This document shows, one piece after another, positions 25,301-34,264 of a DNA stretch of 64,000 bases. Where the stretch lies: positions 1-64,000 of the forward strand of contig NZ_NSKD01000005.1 in NCBI RefSeq assembly GCF_002286965.1, written 5' to 3'. Within the stretch, counting starts at the first letter, position 1. Every line of letters begins with the position of its first letter. Source of the stretch: Halovibrio salipaludis. Lineage in GTDB: Bacteria > Pseudomonadota > Gammaproteobacteria > Pseudomonadales > Oleiphilaceae. A model generated the notes under the pieces. That model saw only the letters and a program-made list of their open reading frames with translations, had not been told where the DNA came from and searched no databases. The translations under genes and the position numbers were made by a program.

Positions 25301-26248
25301 ATGCCGACATCAATCTACTACCCGAGAACCCCCTCCTCCTCAAAGAAAATCGCCCAGAAAACCTGCCCTGCGGACATGACGTCCGAGGAGTTCGAGAGAA
25401 TGTTCCTGGCTGCCAACGGGAAATCCCCGGATAGGCAATGCGTCTGCTCACCCAGTAAGCCAGTAGTGGTCCCGCCCTCAGCTCAGGATCGCTCCGTCAG
25501 TATTGCTGCGCTGAAAGCATGCACCGATGAACAACGACAGACGCTGTCCCACATGAGCCATTATGCCGGTGGCGCCACGGTGATGGGGCTGGCGAATCTG
25601 CTTTCGGACACCAAAATTCCTGAGGCAGTTGGTGACCTGACCACGTTTGGCGGCAACGGCATGGGCTCCGCCGTGGCACAATCCGACCGGGTATTGGGCG
25701 CCATCAACAAATACGATCTGGCGAACAAGCACTATGAGGACCTGAAGAATCACCGGGCTGCCCCCAGAACGCTTAATGCCGCCAAAACGCGGGCGCAGGC
25801 CGCCTTCAAGGAAATGAATCAAGTTCTCAATGAAAAGTCATTGAACTACCTGAACAACAATACCTTCGGGATGCGCCAGACCACCAATGCAACCGGCCGG
25901 ACCGTTCAGGAGTCCATCCCTGTACGCAATACAATGGATGTAGAAAAGCTCGCCAAGTTCGCCAAGGCCGGCAGGGTGGCCGGCCCCGGATTTATCGTGT
26001 TTGATGGCTACCTGCGCGGCAAAGACGTTTACCAGAGCTGGCAAAACAACGATCCCAACTGGCAGCGAAAAGCGGTTGTTCAGGGGGTTTCGTTTGGAGC
26101 CGGGATCTATGCGGGAGCTGCGATCGCCACCGTGATCGCTATCACTCCAGTTGGGCTTGCTATTGGCATCGTGGCCGGAGGGGCAGCGGCTGTTGGAATT
26201 GATTATGGGGTCAAGGAAGTCGTGGGAGGGCTATATGACTGGTGGTGA
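25301..26248 (+). CDS. Glycine-zipper toxin candidate (module 1)
   Basis: A 315-residue protein whose C-terminal 55 residues form two hydrophobic Gly/Ala-rich helices (SFGAGIYAGAAIATVIAITP, VGLAIGIVAGGAAAVGIDYG) ending in LYDWW, the look of a membrane-inserting pore-forming toxin. A long helical middle (120-250) and a Cys-containing N-terminus (TCPADM, CVCSPSK) precede it. The same architecture occurs in the protein at 38920-39942: EQR near residue 78, a DG-x-LR-G/I-K motif near 235 and a terminal aromatic tail. The start ATG follows aaggaagc. It is immediately followed by a small membrane protein, the usual toxin/immunity order. Secretion route and family are unknown. Confidence 0.6.
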   Translation: MPTSIYYPRTPSSSKKIAQKTCPADMTSEEFERMFLAANGKSPDRQCVCSPSKPVVVPPSAQDRSVSIAALKACTDEQRQTLSHMSHYAGGATVMGLANLLSDTKIPEAVGDLTTFGGNGMGSAVAQSDRVLGAINKYDLANKHYEDLKNHRAAPRTLNAAKTRAQAAFKEMNQVLNEKSLNYLNNNTFGMRQTTNATGRTVQESIPVRNTMDVEKLAKFAKAGRVAGPGFIVFDGYLRGKDVYQSWQNNDPNWQRKAVVQGVSFGAGIYAGAAIATVIAITPVGLAIGIVAGGAAAVGIDYGVKEVVGGLYDWW

Positions 26249-26250
26249 TC

Positions 26251-26613
26251 ATGGCTAACATGCCGTTGCACATCTTTTTTGCTTTCATAGTACTTGGTGG
26301 CGTGGCAAGCATGATGCTTGGAATTCTGCTCCTCAGGCTAACGCTAACCTATCGCCTCAAGAAAAAGCTGAAGGCAACCGGCGACTACTGGGCGAGCGGC
26401 ACCCTCGATTTCGACTTTATCAATACCATAATGTTTGCCTGGGCCTGCGCAACACCCTGGTTCCAACAGCTAAAAAGATTTCAGCTGCTTTACCCTGGCC
26501 TGGACGTCAGGTCTTTCGCCAAGTGGTATGAAAAGGTCGCCGCATATGGAGCTATCTACGGTTTGATGGTGGTGTTCCTGAGCCTTCCTTTTTTCTTTCT
26601 TTTTAGGCCATAG
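26251..26613 (+). CDS. Small membrane protein, candidate immunity for module 1 toxin
   Basis: A 120-residue protein with an N-terminal helix (IFFAFIVLGGVASMMLGILL), a cytosolic loop and a C-terminal helix (IYGLMVVFLSLPFFFLF). It starts at the ATG two bases after the toxin stop; an overlapping GTG is possible. Toxins that insert in the inner membrane are normally neutralised by such cognate membrane proteins. No sequence family recognised; the role rests on context and on the equivalent gene in module 2. Confidence 0.55.
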   Translation: MANMPLHIFFAFIVLGGVASMMLGILLLRLTLTYRLKKKLKATGDYWASGTLDFDFINTIMFAWACATPWFQQLKRFQLLYPGLDVRSFAKWYEKVAAYGAIYGLMVVFLSLPFFFLFRP

Positions 26614-26639
26614 CCTTAAAGCAATTGGCCAGATGGACG

Positions 26640-26658
26640 GGCAGGCGGCACGCCTGCC
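26640..26658 (+). terminator. GC hairpin after the immunity-like gene
   Basis: An 8-base perfect stem (ggcaggcg / cgcctgcc) with a 3-base loop lies 27 bases after the gene. No T-run follows, so termination efficiency is uncertain; it may be a transcript-stabilising hairpin. Confidence 0.4.
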
Positions 26659-26730
26659 TGACGACCACCTGCGCGAGGGAAGTCCATGTAACGCTGTCAG
26701 GTGTCTACTGTATAGGGGGCGTGCCACCCT

Positions 26731-27171
26731 TCATGACCCCACAAACAGGTGCTCAACCTCCACCCCGGCCATGGACGCCAGCCGCTCGGCGATCAGCATC
26801 CGGTGGCACTGCTTCGGATCACGCTCATAGCACATGACGCAGGGCGATTCATTCGCAGCCAGTTGTTTCAGCCTCTCCAGCGCCTGCTGCGCTTCCCCGC
26901 TATCAAGCTGGGCTTCGTAAAGACGGAAGAAAGTGGCGGCGTCGCCCTGCTTTGCGGCCTCGCGGGCCGGCTCGGGCGCGCCCAGCTCCGGCAAGCTTTC
27001 ATAGGCAAGCCCATGGGCCTCGAGTCCCGGCCCCAGATGCTTGTAAGCAAATTCCCTGCGTCGCGAATGGGGACTGGCCCGCACATCAATCAACCGGGTA
27101 ACGCCGGCATCGAGCAGCGTCCGAGCCAATGCGGGGAATTCGGATTTCTCATAGCCAATCGTGAATAGCAT
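26731..27171 (-). CDS. DUF488 family protein, intact copy
   Basis: A 146-residue protein of the DUF488 family: MLFTIGYEKSEFPALARTLL start, RLIDVRASPHSRRREF, then CVMCYERDPKQCHRMLIAER near the end with a Cys pair. Molecular function is unknown. Its last 58 bases are duplicated at 23031-23088, and a degraded relative is at 41171-41322. It ends 6 bases before the metallophosphoesterase stop region and is read in the same direction. Well preserved, so presumably functional. Confidence 0.85.
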   Translation of the reverse strand: MLFTIGYEKSEFPALARTLLDAGVTRLIDVRASPHSRRREFAYKHLGPGLEAHGLAYESLPELGAPEPAREAAKQGDAATFFRLYEAQLDSGEAQQALERLKQLAANESPCVMCYERDPKQCHRMLIAERLASMAGVEVEHLFVGS

Positions 27172-27177
27172 GCTTGA

Positions 27178-27669
27178 TTACTTACGCTTGCGGGGCCCGG
27201 GAACATCCAGCTCCTGGATTTGGCCTTCCACGCCGCTGTCGGTCACACGGAGCCGCCCGACGGTGACGGGAAGACTGAAACGGCGCGGGCCGGCGCTGCC
27301 GGGATTGAAATAGAGCACGCCGTCTTTGGTCTCGTTGAAGGGTTTGTGGGAGTGCCCGAAAAGAACGACATCGCAGGGTGTGTCCGGGAGCAGTGTCGTG
27401 ATGTCCTGATGGCGATGCACCATCTGGATGCGCAGGCCATTGACGGTGAGTTCCTGCGTTTCGGGATAAGCCGTGGCCCAGTCCCCGTGATCCACGTTGC
27501 CGCGTATCGCAACCACCTGTGCTTGCTCGGTCAACGCGTCCATCACCTCTGGCTTGCCGATGTCCCCAATGTGAAGGATCAGCTCACAATTGGCCAGAGC
27601 GCTCAGGGCCTCGGGCCGCACCTGGCCGTGGGTATCGGAGATAACGCCGATATCAGTGCTGACTTCCAT
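27178..27669 (-). CDS. YfcE/MJ0936-type metallophosphoesterase
   Basis: A 163-residue phosphodiesterase with all metal-ligand blocks: GVISDTHG, LHIGDIG, AIRGNVDHG, MVHRH and LFGHSH. These small cytosolic enzymes use Mn/Ni to hydrolyse phosphodiesters; the physiological substrate is not known. The ATG at 27667-27669 lies inside the end of the upstream substrate-binding-protein gene (17-base overlap), implying coupling. Six bases separate it from the DUF488 gene. Confidence 0.9.
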   Translation of the reverse strand: MEVSTDIGVISDTHGQVRPEALSALANCELILHIGDIGKPEVMDALTEQAQVVAIRGNVDHGDWATAYPETQELTVNGLRIQMVHRHQDITTLLPDTPCDVVLFGHSHKPFNETKDGVLYFNPGSAGPRRFSLPVTVGRLRVTDSGVEGQIQELDVPGPRKRK

Positions 27670-28627
27670 GCTCGCTCTCATCGTCCCTTGTAGCGTCAAT
27701 CGGCGACATTACCTTCACAACAGGGGTTTCAATAAAATCCGGAACCCGATCGCCGTCGCTCAACTGACTCAATGTGTCGTAGACACGGCGTCCCATTTCC
27801 CTGAAATCAATGGACACGAAACCGTCCACCTTGTGGTTGGCCAGCAACCTGAAGTCGACATCACGGAGGCTGCCCGTCGCAACCAGAATCGGGACTCGCT
27901 CTGAGCCCTTTGCTCTGGCCCTGGTCACAACCGTACTGAAACGCTCAGGTGCCAGGACCGGCCAGGCACCAACAGAGATGACGGCTGATGCCACGTCTTT
28001 GGTCAGAACAAAGTCAAGTTGCTTGAGGGCACCGTTAACAGAGTCACCGTTATAAAGGGGGCATCGCTCAGCCTCGCTCCAGGCGCTTCTCGTTTCCAGA
28101 TGCCTACGAGCGCCCTCTATACGTTCCTTAAGGTTCGTGTCCTTAGGGTCGGATGACAGAAAACAGACCTTCCCCGGACGGGAGTCCGTCTCAAGAAGCA
28201 TCTGCGCGAGCTCTTTACCAACCTGTTCATTGTCGGGGCCCACATAGGCTTGCCGGAGGTCGCGGAATGCCGGGCCAAAGTCTGAATCGAAGGTAATCAA
28301 CACAGGTTCATCCGCGCGGGGATCACTCAACGCATTCTGTGCGAGAAAAGGCCCCTTCGTTACCGAAAGAGCGATCCCATCAGGCCCCGACTCTATCACT
28401 GATCGCAACGCGGCATTCTGGCCCCGGAAATGGGCAGTGCCTTTGGCTCCCCCCTGAACGCAACGATCACCATGCAAGCGAGCCTGTTCCTGGCACCCTG
28501 CCAACACATCAACGAAATTGATGTCATCGGCACTCTTACCCAGAACGACAAAGGTCCGGTCCGCGGCTTCCGTATTGGTGCACAGAAACACAAGCACCAG
28601 GACAGCCAATCCCGCACGCTGCCACAT
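27653..28627 (-). CDS. Solitary periplasmic sugar-binding-type protein
   Basis: A 324-residue RbsB-like (Peripla_BP_4) protein with a signal peptide ending in NTEAA and the two-lobe pattern FVVLGKSADDINFVDVLAG, DGIALSVTKG, LITFDSDFG, VGPDNEQVG and DGFVSIDFREMG. The ATG at 28625-28627 follows agggttgct. No ABC permease or ATPase gene adjoins, so it may feed a sensor or distant transporter. It overlaps the phosphoesterase gene by 17 bases. The final residues (DATRDDESEHGSQH) are polar. Confidence 0.75.
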   Translation of the reverse strand: MWQRAGLAVLVLVFLCTNTEAADRTFVVLGKSADDINFVDVLAGCQEQARLHGDRCVQGGAKGTAHFRGQNAALRSVIESGPDGIALSVTKGPFLAQNALSDPRADEPVLITFDSDFGPAFRDLRQAYVGPDNEQVGKELAQMLLETDSRPGKVCFLSSDPKDTNLKERIEGARRHLETRSAWSEAERCPLYNGDSVNGALKQLDFVLTKDVASAVISVGAWPVLAPERFSTVVTRARAKGSERVPILVATGSLRDVDFRLLANHKVDGFVSIDFREMGRRVYDTLSQLSDGDRVPDFIETPVVKVMSPIDATRDDESEHGSQH

Positions 28628-28743
28628 AGCAACCCTCCCCAGGAGGTTGAGCGCCAACCTCAGAACATCCCTGACTCTAACCTAGTCCTGATGAACACAC
28701 TTTGCACACTCTTGTTCAAGGCCAGAAGCTGTATGGCAGTGCC

Positions 28744-29643
28744 CTAACCGGCCCTGGATTTCAGTTCCTCAAGCTCCCGGTCCTTGCGTTCCCAAAGCGC
28801 CTCCTGCCACTGCTTGACCCGCTGGCGATGGTTTTCGTCCTCGCTGTAACTGCCCCCCAGCAGATGCTCCGGAATGGGCACCTGCTCAACACGGATGACG
28901 ATGTGAGTGACCCGCCCGCACATGAATTCCCAGAGCCCGGGGCGCCCGTTGGGGTAGGCAATAGTGATGTCGAGCAGCGTGGAGAGGGTATCGCCCATGG
29001 CTTCCAGGACGAAGGCGGTGCCGCCGGCCTTGGGGCGCAGCAGATGCTTGTAGGGGGATTTCTGGCCGTCGTGTTTCCCGGGGGTAAAACGGGTGCCTTC
29101 CGGGAAATTCATCACGCTGACCGGGGTATAGCGGAATTTCTCACAGGCGCGCCGGGTGGCCTCCATGTCCTCGCCGCGTTTTTCCGGGTGTTTCTGCAGA
29201 TACTCCCGGGAATAGCGCTTCATGAACGGAAAGTCGAGCGCCCACCAGGCCAGCCCGATCACCGGCACCCAGATCAGCTCCTGTTTGAGGAAGAACTTCA
29301 GGAACGGAATGCGCCGGTTGAAGATGTGCTGCAGGGCGAAAATATCCACCCAGCTCTGATGGTTGCTCATCACCAGGTACCAGCCCTCCCGGCTGAGTCC
29401 TTCCACCCCGGAGACATCCCAGGTGGTGCGGTGGGTAAGGCGCATCCAGCCGCTGTTGCAGGCCACCCAGCACTCTGAGATCCCGATGATCAGCCGGGTG
29501 CAGAACACCCGCCAGGCGCGGATCGGGATGATCAGCTTCAGTATGCCCGGGATATAGAGCAGTACACACCAGAAGACGGTGTTCACCGCGAGCAGCAGGG
29601 AGTTCAGTACGCCGAGTAAGGGTTTGGGGAGAAAGTTGAGCAT
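28744..29643 (-). CDS. PlsC-type acyltransferase (YihG-like)
   Basis: A 299-residue membrane-associated glycerophosphate-type acyltransferase. Conserved blocks are SNHQSWVDIF (NHx4D catalytic motif) and NFPEGTR (acceptor binding), with an N-terminal hydrophobic stretch (VFWCVLLYIPGILKLIIPIR). Length and motifs fit YihG-like 1-acyl-glycerol-3-phosphate acyltransferases of phospholipid synthesis. Start at the ATG at 29641-29643. Transcribed alone; the upstream HPP gene is divergent. Confidence 0.88.
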   Translation of the reverse strand: MLNFLPKPLLGVLNSLLLAVNTVFWCVLLYIPGILKLIIPIRAWRVFCTRLIIGISECWVACNSGWMRLTHRTTWDVSGVEGLSREGWYLVMSNHQSWVDIFALQHIFNRRIPFLKFFLKQELIWVPVIGLAWWALDFPFMKRYSREYLQKHPEKRGEDMEATRRACEKFRYTPVSVMNFPEGTRFTPGKHDGQKSPYKHLLRPKAGGTAFVLEAMGDTLSTLLDITIAYPNGRPGLWEFMCGRVTHIVIRVEQVPIPEHLLGGSYSEDENHRQRVKQWQEALWERKDRELEELKSRAG

Positions 29644-29810
29644 AGAGCAAGCCGACCATCGAATGATTCATGGCCATTGTTCGATGAGTTGGGCCATGGA
29701 TCAATGGGGCATTGGTTGATTGGGATGAGCGCCGTACCGCAGGAAGCGGTTTTGACATTTGTCACCCGAACCGTATCCTTGCGCTCACCTTTTTGATGCA
29801 GGCGAGACGC

Positions 29811-30401
29811 ATGTCCAATCCATCGCAGGAAAGAGAATCCAGCATTGGCCTCCTGCCGTTCCCCCATTACCGGCTCAGCAGACTGCAGGAGAAACACGGT
29901 CGCCGACCTGTCCTTGCCACCTTTAACCTCGTCAACGGCGCCGTCAGCATCGCACTGATCTCAACCCTGGCACTGATCACCCAGGAGGCGCTGATTTTTC
30001 CTTCGCTGGGTGCCACGGCATTCATCCTGTTCTATGTGCCCCTGGCCGAGCCGGCGTCTCCGCGCAACACGCTCATAGGGCACCTCACCGGCGCCATTGC
30101 CGGCTTCCTGTCGCTGGCCATTTTCGGTCTTCTGGATGCTCCCTCCGCGGTTGCCAATGGCGTGGACGGTGCGCGCGTGGGCGCCGCTGCGTTGTCTCTG
30201 GGGGCCTGTGGTGGGCTGATGATCCTGCTGCACTCACCCCATCCGCCAGCGGGCGCCACCGCCCTGATCGTCTCACTGGGCCTGATGCCCCATCCGGGGC
30301 AGTTGCCGATATTGATAGCGGGCGTGGTTCTCCTGGTGGTTCAGGCGTTCATCATGAACCGGCTGGCGGGAATTCCGTACCCGCTCTGGCGTTCGCGCTA
30401 G
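29811..30401 (+). CDS. HPP family membrane protein
   Basis: A 196-residue protein with four hydrophobic helices and the hallmark HPPAGAT between helices 3 and 4. HPP proteins are integral membrane proteins; plant members transport nitrite, but bacterial roles are unknown. Start at the ATG at 29811 (MSNPSQERES); the longer frame's extra N-terminus overlaps the divergent promoter region. It converges with the glucosaminidase gene at 30423. Confidence 0.85.
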   Translation: MSNPSQERESSIGLLPFPHYRLSRLQEKHGRRPVLATFNLVNGAVSIALISTLALITQEALIFPSLGATAFILFYVPLAEPASPRNTLIGHLTGAIAGFLSLAIFGLLDAPSAVANGVDGARVGAAALSLGACGGLMILLHSPHPPAGATALIVSLGLMPHPGQLPILIAGVVLLVVQAFIMNRLAGIPYPLWRSR

Positions 30402-30422
30402 GGCACTCCGGGTGGCGGTGGG

Positions 30423-31250
30423 TTAACCCGCGCCCGAGTCAGCCAGGTTGTTGGCCTTGATCACCCGGCGGATGAGCCGGATGTAGCCTTCGCCCTTGGC
30501 GGAGTATTTCTCAAGACCCGCTGCAAGATCGCTCCCCTCCGGGGCCTGGCCTTTGTTGCGCGCCTGAGCCCGCCGTTCCCTTAACGGTTCGTAGACCGGG
30601 TGGCTGTTCAGGTGGTGGATGTAATCACGCACGGCGTCGGCCACGTTGTCATAGCTGGCGACCTCATGCGTGGCATCGGCACGGCGCTGGGCGGGCACAA
30701 TTCCACAGCCCTGGGTAAAGCACCACTTGCCGAAGATGTTATTGCCCTGGCGGGCGAAGCGCGATGTGCCCCAGGCGGACTCGAGGGCGCCCTGGGCCAG
30801 GGCCAGGGAGACGGGGATGATGTCGATGCGGCGTTTGAGGGCCTCTACTTGCTGTTCCGGCTGATCCGCATCAACGCGATAGCGTTTCGTCATCCGGGCA
30901 AGCCAGTCCTGGGCCTGCTGGTCCGGGGACTGCCCGGCCTCAAGCTGCTTCTCCAGCGCAAGCAGCGCTTCACGGCGCTTTTCAACCTCGCTGTTGACGG
31001 CTTCCACAATGGGCGCGAGGTAATCGAAGAAAGCCTCCTTGCGCTCGGGCCCGGCGGGGATATCCAGAAAGGCCGGCATCGATTGGGCTCCGGTGCCCTC
31101 GTCAATCCGGGGTGGAATGGCAACCTGTTCGGATTCCGGTGTCGTGGCTTCCTCGCTCTCCTCCACGCCGTTGTCACAGGCGGAGAGCACGATGACAACA
31201 CCGACCATGAACGCGGCCGACAGGCATTGGCGCCCTTTGTGACTCAACAT
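30423..31250 (-). CDS. Bax-like glucosaminidase lipoprotein
   Basis: A 275-residue protein with lipobox VLSAC (signal MLSHKGRQCLSAAFMVG) and a C-terminal lysozyme-like glucosaminidase domain: LAQGALESAWGTSRFARQGN then NIFGKW, with the catalytic Glu in ALESAWG, followed by ASYDNVADAVRDYIHHLNSH. This is the Bax family of predicted peptidoglycan-cleaving proteins. The ATG at 31248-31250 has gggagc before it. The acidic linker VEESEEATTPESEQ follows the lipid-anchored Cys. Confidence 0.88.
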   Translation of the reverse strand: MLSHKGRQCLSAAFMVGVVIVLSACDNGVEESEEATTPESEQVAIPPRIDEGTGAQSMPAFLDIPAGPERKEAFFDYLAPIVEAVNSEVEKRREALLALEKQLEAGQSPDQQAQDWLARMTKRYRVDADQPEQQVEALKRRIDIIPVSLALAQGALESAWGTSRFARQGNNIFGKWCFTQGCGIVPAQRRADATHEVASYDNVADAVRDYIHHLNSHPVYEPLRERRAQARNKGQAPEGSDLAAGLEKYSAKGEGYIRLIRRVIKANNLADSGAG

Positions 31251-31456
31251 GAATGCTCCCGGATCAATGGTATGGCCTCTTCCCACTATAGCTGCTCTTC
31301 GGTAAATGGCAGCTCCCAACCGGCTGAAAGCACCTTTCCTGCTTGTAATTAGATGCAAGTCCGGCACATGATGGAGTCGGATTTGACCAGTTGTCCTGTC
31401 CAGTGTGCCTGGGAACGGCACTAACTCTTGGATAATAAAAAGCTCCGGAGGACGTT

Positions 31457-32998
31457 ATGGAGACTTGGTCAGAAATAGGATATTTGGCTTCGCAGTATGG
31501 CTTAAACGTATTGGCGGCTCTCGCCATCCTGGTGGTCGGCTGGATCGCCGCCTGGGTTCTATCCGGGCTTGTGGGGCGCGCCCTCAAGCACACCTCCCTC
31601 CACAAGCGCGTGGCGACAGAGCTTGCCGGGGATGGCACCAGCGCGAACCAGATCGGGAACTGGACCGCGCAGCTTGTCTTTGCGATTTTGATGCTCTTTG
31701 TGGTGATCGCCGTTTTTGAAGTCCTGCTGCTTCAGTCCATCACCGCTCCCCTCAGTGAAATGCTGGCTATCGTACTGGATTACCTGCCGCGCGCGGCCGG
31801 TGCCCTGTTGCTCATTGGCATCGCCTGGGGGCTGGCAACGGTCTCCCGCGCCCTGGTCAGCCGTGGCGTTGGGGCTCTGCGCCTGGACGAACGCTTTCGC
31901 GATGTCAGCGAGACATCATCCCAGGGCCCGGATCTGGCCAAAACGCTGTCCAGCACGGTTTACTGGCTGATCTTCCTGCTGTTCCTGCCGGCGGTGCTCG
32001 GCGTTCTTCAGCTTCATGGCCTGCTGGGTCCGGTTGAGACCATGCTCCAGAAGGTACTGGATTATCTGCCGAATCTGGCGGTTGCCGCGTTGATCTTCAC
32101 CATTGGCTGGCTGGCGGCCGGCTTTGTACGACAGGTCGTGACCCGGCTGCTGGAGTCCAGCCGTGTGAATGAGCTGGCCGAGACCTACGGGGCCACACGG
32201 GTATTGGGTGAAGGCTATACCGCCGCGCGTGCCCTGGGCACGGTCATCTACATCATCATCCTGCTTCCAGTCGTTGTCGCGGCCCTGAACGCCCTGCAAC
32301 TGGAGGCTCTCACCGCACCGACCCAGAACGTGCTGGCGCTTGTGCTCAACGCCATTCCCGCTGTCTTTGCCGCGGCGCTGTTGCTGGGCATTACCTACTT
32401 TGTCGGCCGCTTTGTCTCGGGCCTGGTGGCACAGCTTCTCGGGGCAACCAGCTTCGATCAGCACATGCGGTGTCTGGGCATAAAAACCGAGGAGGTCCAG
32501 GAAACCGGTGGCCGCACGCCGTCGCAACTGGTCGGGTCCCTGCTGCTGATTGCGCTCATGCTCTTCGCCTCCATGGAGGCGCTGTCTTTGATGCAGTTTG
32601 AGCATATGGCAGAGTTGATCTCCGAAATGCTGGTGTTTTTCGGGCAGGTTGTGGTTGGGCTGGTCGTCATCGGCCTGGGGCTCTACCTGGCGAACCTTGC
32701 CGCCAACACCATCCGCACCAGTGCTTCCAGCAATGCCGATAGACTGGCCATGATTGCGCGCATCGCGATCATCGCCCTGGCCGTTGCCATGGGACTGCAC
32801 CAGATGGGCTTTGGTGAGGAAATCATCAATCTGGCCTTTGGTCTGACGCTCGGCTCTGTTGCCGTAGCCGCTGCTATCGCCTTTGGCCTGGGCGGCCGCG
32901 ACCTGGCTGCACGCGAGCTTGAGCAATGGCGTGGTGGCAGTGGTAGTAGCAGTACCGCCAGGAAAAAGCCGGCCAGCAGCCAGAAAAAGAGCACCTGA
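31457..32998 (+). CDS. TM-helix repeat protein (mechanosensitive-channel-like)
   Basis: A 513-residue integral membrane protein with repeated pairs of hydrophobic helices, each repeat beginning like VLDYLPRAAGALLLIGIAWG, VLDYLPNLAVAALIFTIGWL and VLNAIPAVFAAALLLGITYF. This internal repetition is the conserved TM-helix family often annotated as mechanosensitive channel; the MscS beta domain is absent. The C-terminus is Ser/Lys-rich and disordered. The ATG follows ccggaggacgtt. It may act in osmotic protection, but channel activity is not established for such proteins. Confidence 0.8.
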   Translation: METWSEIGYLASQYGLNVLAALAILVVGWIAAWVLSGLVGRALKHTSLHKRVATELAGDGTSANQIGNWTAQLVFAILMLFVVIAVFEVLLLQSITAPLSEMLAIVLDYLPRAAGALLLIGIAWGLATVSRALVSRGVGALRLDERFRDVSETSSQGPDLAKTLSSTVYWLIFLLFLPAVLGVLQLHGLLGPVETMLQKVLDYLPNLAVAALIFTIGWLAAGFVRQVVTRLLESSRVNELAETYGATRVLGEGYTAARALGTVIYIIILLPVVVAALNALQLEALTAPTQNVLALVLNAIPAVFAAALLLGITYFVGRFVSGLVAQLLGATSFDQHMRCLGIKTEEVQETGGRTPSQLVGSLLLIALMLFASMEALSLMQFEHMAELISEMLVFFGQVVVGLVVIGLGLYLANLAANTIRTSASSNADRLAMIARIAIIALAVAMGLHQMGFGEEIINLAFGLTLGSVAVAAAIAFGLGGRDLAARELEQWRGGSGSSSTARKKPASSQKKST

Positions 32999-33066
32999 TA
33001 GCCGGCACTAAGCTCCTGCTCTGGGTCTGAGGGTTTCAGGCACAAGCAGGAGAGCAGAAATGACCC

Positions 33067-33100
33067 GGGGAGCTTTGTTCAAGCAAGGCTCCCCCATTTT
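33067..33100 (+). terminator. Rho-independent terminator after the TM-helix gene
   Basis: Arms ggggagctttg (33067-33077) and caaggctcccc (33084-33094) pair with one mismatch around a 6-base loop, followed by a short T run at 33097-33100. It sits between the TM-helix gene and the M15-like gene. Confidence 0.65.
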
Positions 33101-33112
33101 GATGAACCCCAG

Positions 33113-34237
33113 ATGCGATACCTGCAAACCCTCACCACGCTAACCGTCATCCTCGCCATCTTCGCCGCCCCCACCTGGGCTTCAGAAACGCTCGAGACCA
33201 ACCGCCAATGGGATGTGTTGCCCTCGCCGAATGGAGACGAAGGACGACAAACCCTGGCGGCGGCTGCGGAATCCCTGGCCTCGCTGGATGTGACGCTGGC
33301 GGCGGAACCACTGACAGAGCAGCGACTGAGCCGGTTGGCGGCAACACCAGCGGAGGACCCCCTCATCCGTGCGCTGCGGGAGTTGCTCGGCCAGGCCATT
33401 GATCGGCGCGACTTCCTGTTGTTCCTGGACGATGTGGCCCGAGCCCAGCCGGACCGCGTGCGCGTGCACTCCGGGCGTGCGCGGCGGGCGGGCATCCTTC
33501 TGCACCCCGATGACGTCTTCAAGGGCGAGCCCCGCCGTTACGGCGGGCAGACGCTGGCTATCGCGCCGCCTCCTCGGCCCCACGATCTCGATCCCGCCCC
33601 GGACGGCGCGCCGCTTGGTGAGCGCTGGAGCGCACGTTACCCCAATCCACCCGATGAGACGGAGCGCCTGCGGGCGCTGGAGGCGGAAGGCGGCGGCGAC
33701 TTCCGAGAACGCATCGAACAGCTGATTGAGCAGCTGCGTGATCAGAGGGCCGAGGTCCACGTGCTGGCCACGGTACGACGGCGCGAGCGGGGGTATCTGA
33801 TGTATGGGGCCTTCACCCTGAGCCGAGCCAGCACCCGGGCGCAGGTGGAGCAACGGACCGAGGAACTGGATCGACTCAACCGGGAATGGGATCTGGATAT
33901 CCCCATCCAGTGGCAGCATCCGGATGGCTGGCGGACCACCATTGAGGCCGCAAAAGAGATGGCTGAGGCCTATAACGTGGTCTACGCCACGCGCCACGGC
34001 GCGCGCCATTCCAACCATTACGGGGCCGGGGCCATTGACCTGTCGGTGACCCGCCTGCCACGAAACCTGCGGCTGCAGGCACCGGACGGTACGGAGCGGA
34101 CTTTCGATCTCAGCGGAGCTGACGAACCACGGGACCTCAACCTTACCCCGCGGCTCATCGAGTGGATCGAGGCGCACTACGAGGTCCGCAAACTCCGATC
34201 CGACTATCCCCACTGGGGGAACGCCAACGGGGACTAG
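33113..34237 (+). CDS. Exported M15-like zinc peptidase
   Basis: A 374-residue protein with a Sec signal ending in PTWASE. The C-terminal third has HSNHYGAGAIDLS (HxxGxAxD-like) and DYPHWGN (terminal His), the zinc-binding pattern of M15/VanY D-Ala-D-Ala carboxypeptidases and of related murein endopeptidases. The N-terminal 180 residues are helical with no recognised domain. It is thus a predicted periplasmic peptidoglycan enzyme; the precise bond cut is not known. Followed by a convergent two-component operon. Confidence 0.75.
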   Translation: MRYLQTLTTLTVILAIFAAPTWASETLETNRQWDVLPSPNGDEGRQTLAAAAESLASLDVTLAAEPLTEQRLSRLAATPAEDPLIRALRELLGQAIDRRDFLLFLDDVARAQPDRVRVHSGRARRAGILLHPDDVFKGEPRRYGGQTLAIAPPPRPHDLDPAPDGAPLGERWSARYPNPPDETERLRALEAEGGGDFRERIEQLIEQLRDQRAEVHVLATVRRRERGYLMYGAFTLSRASTRAQVEQRTEELDRLNREWDLDIPIQWQHPDGWRTTIEAAKEMAEAYNVVYATRHGARHSNHYGAGAIDLSVTRLPRNLRLQAPDGTERTFDLSGADEPRDLNLTPRLIEWIEAHYEVRKLRSDYPHWGNANGD

Positions 34238-34264
34238 GATCACCGCCCTGGAAGCATACCGGGC

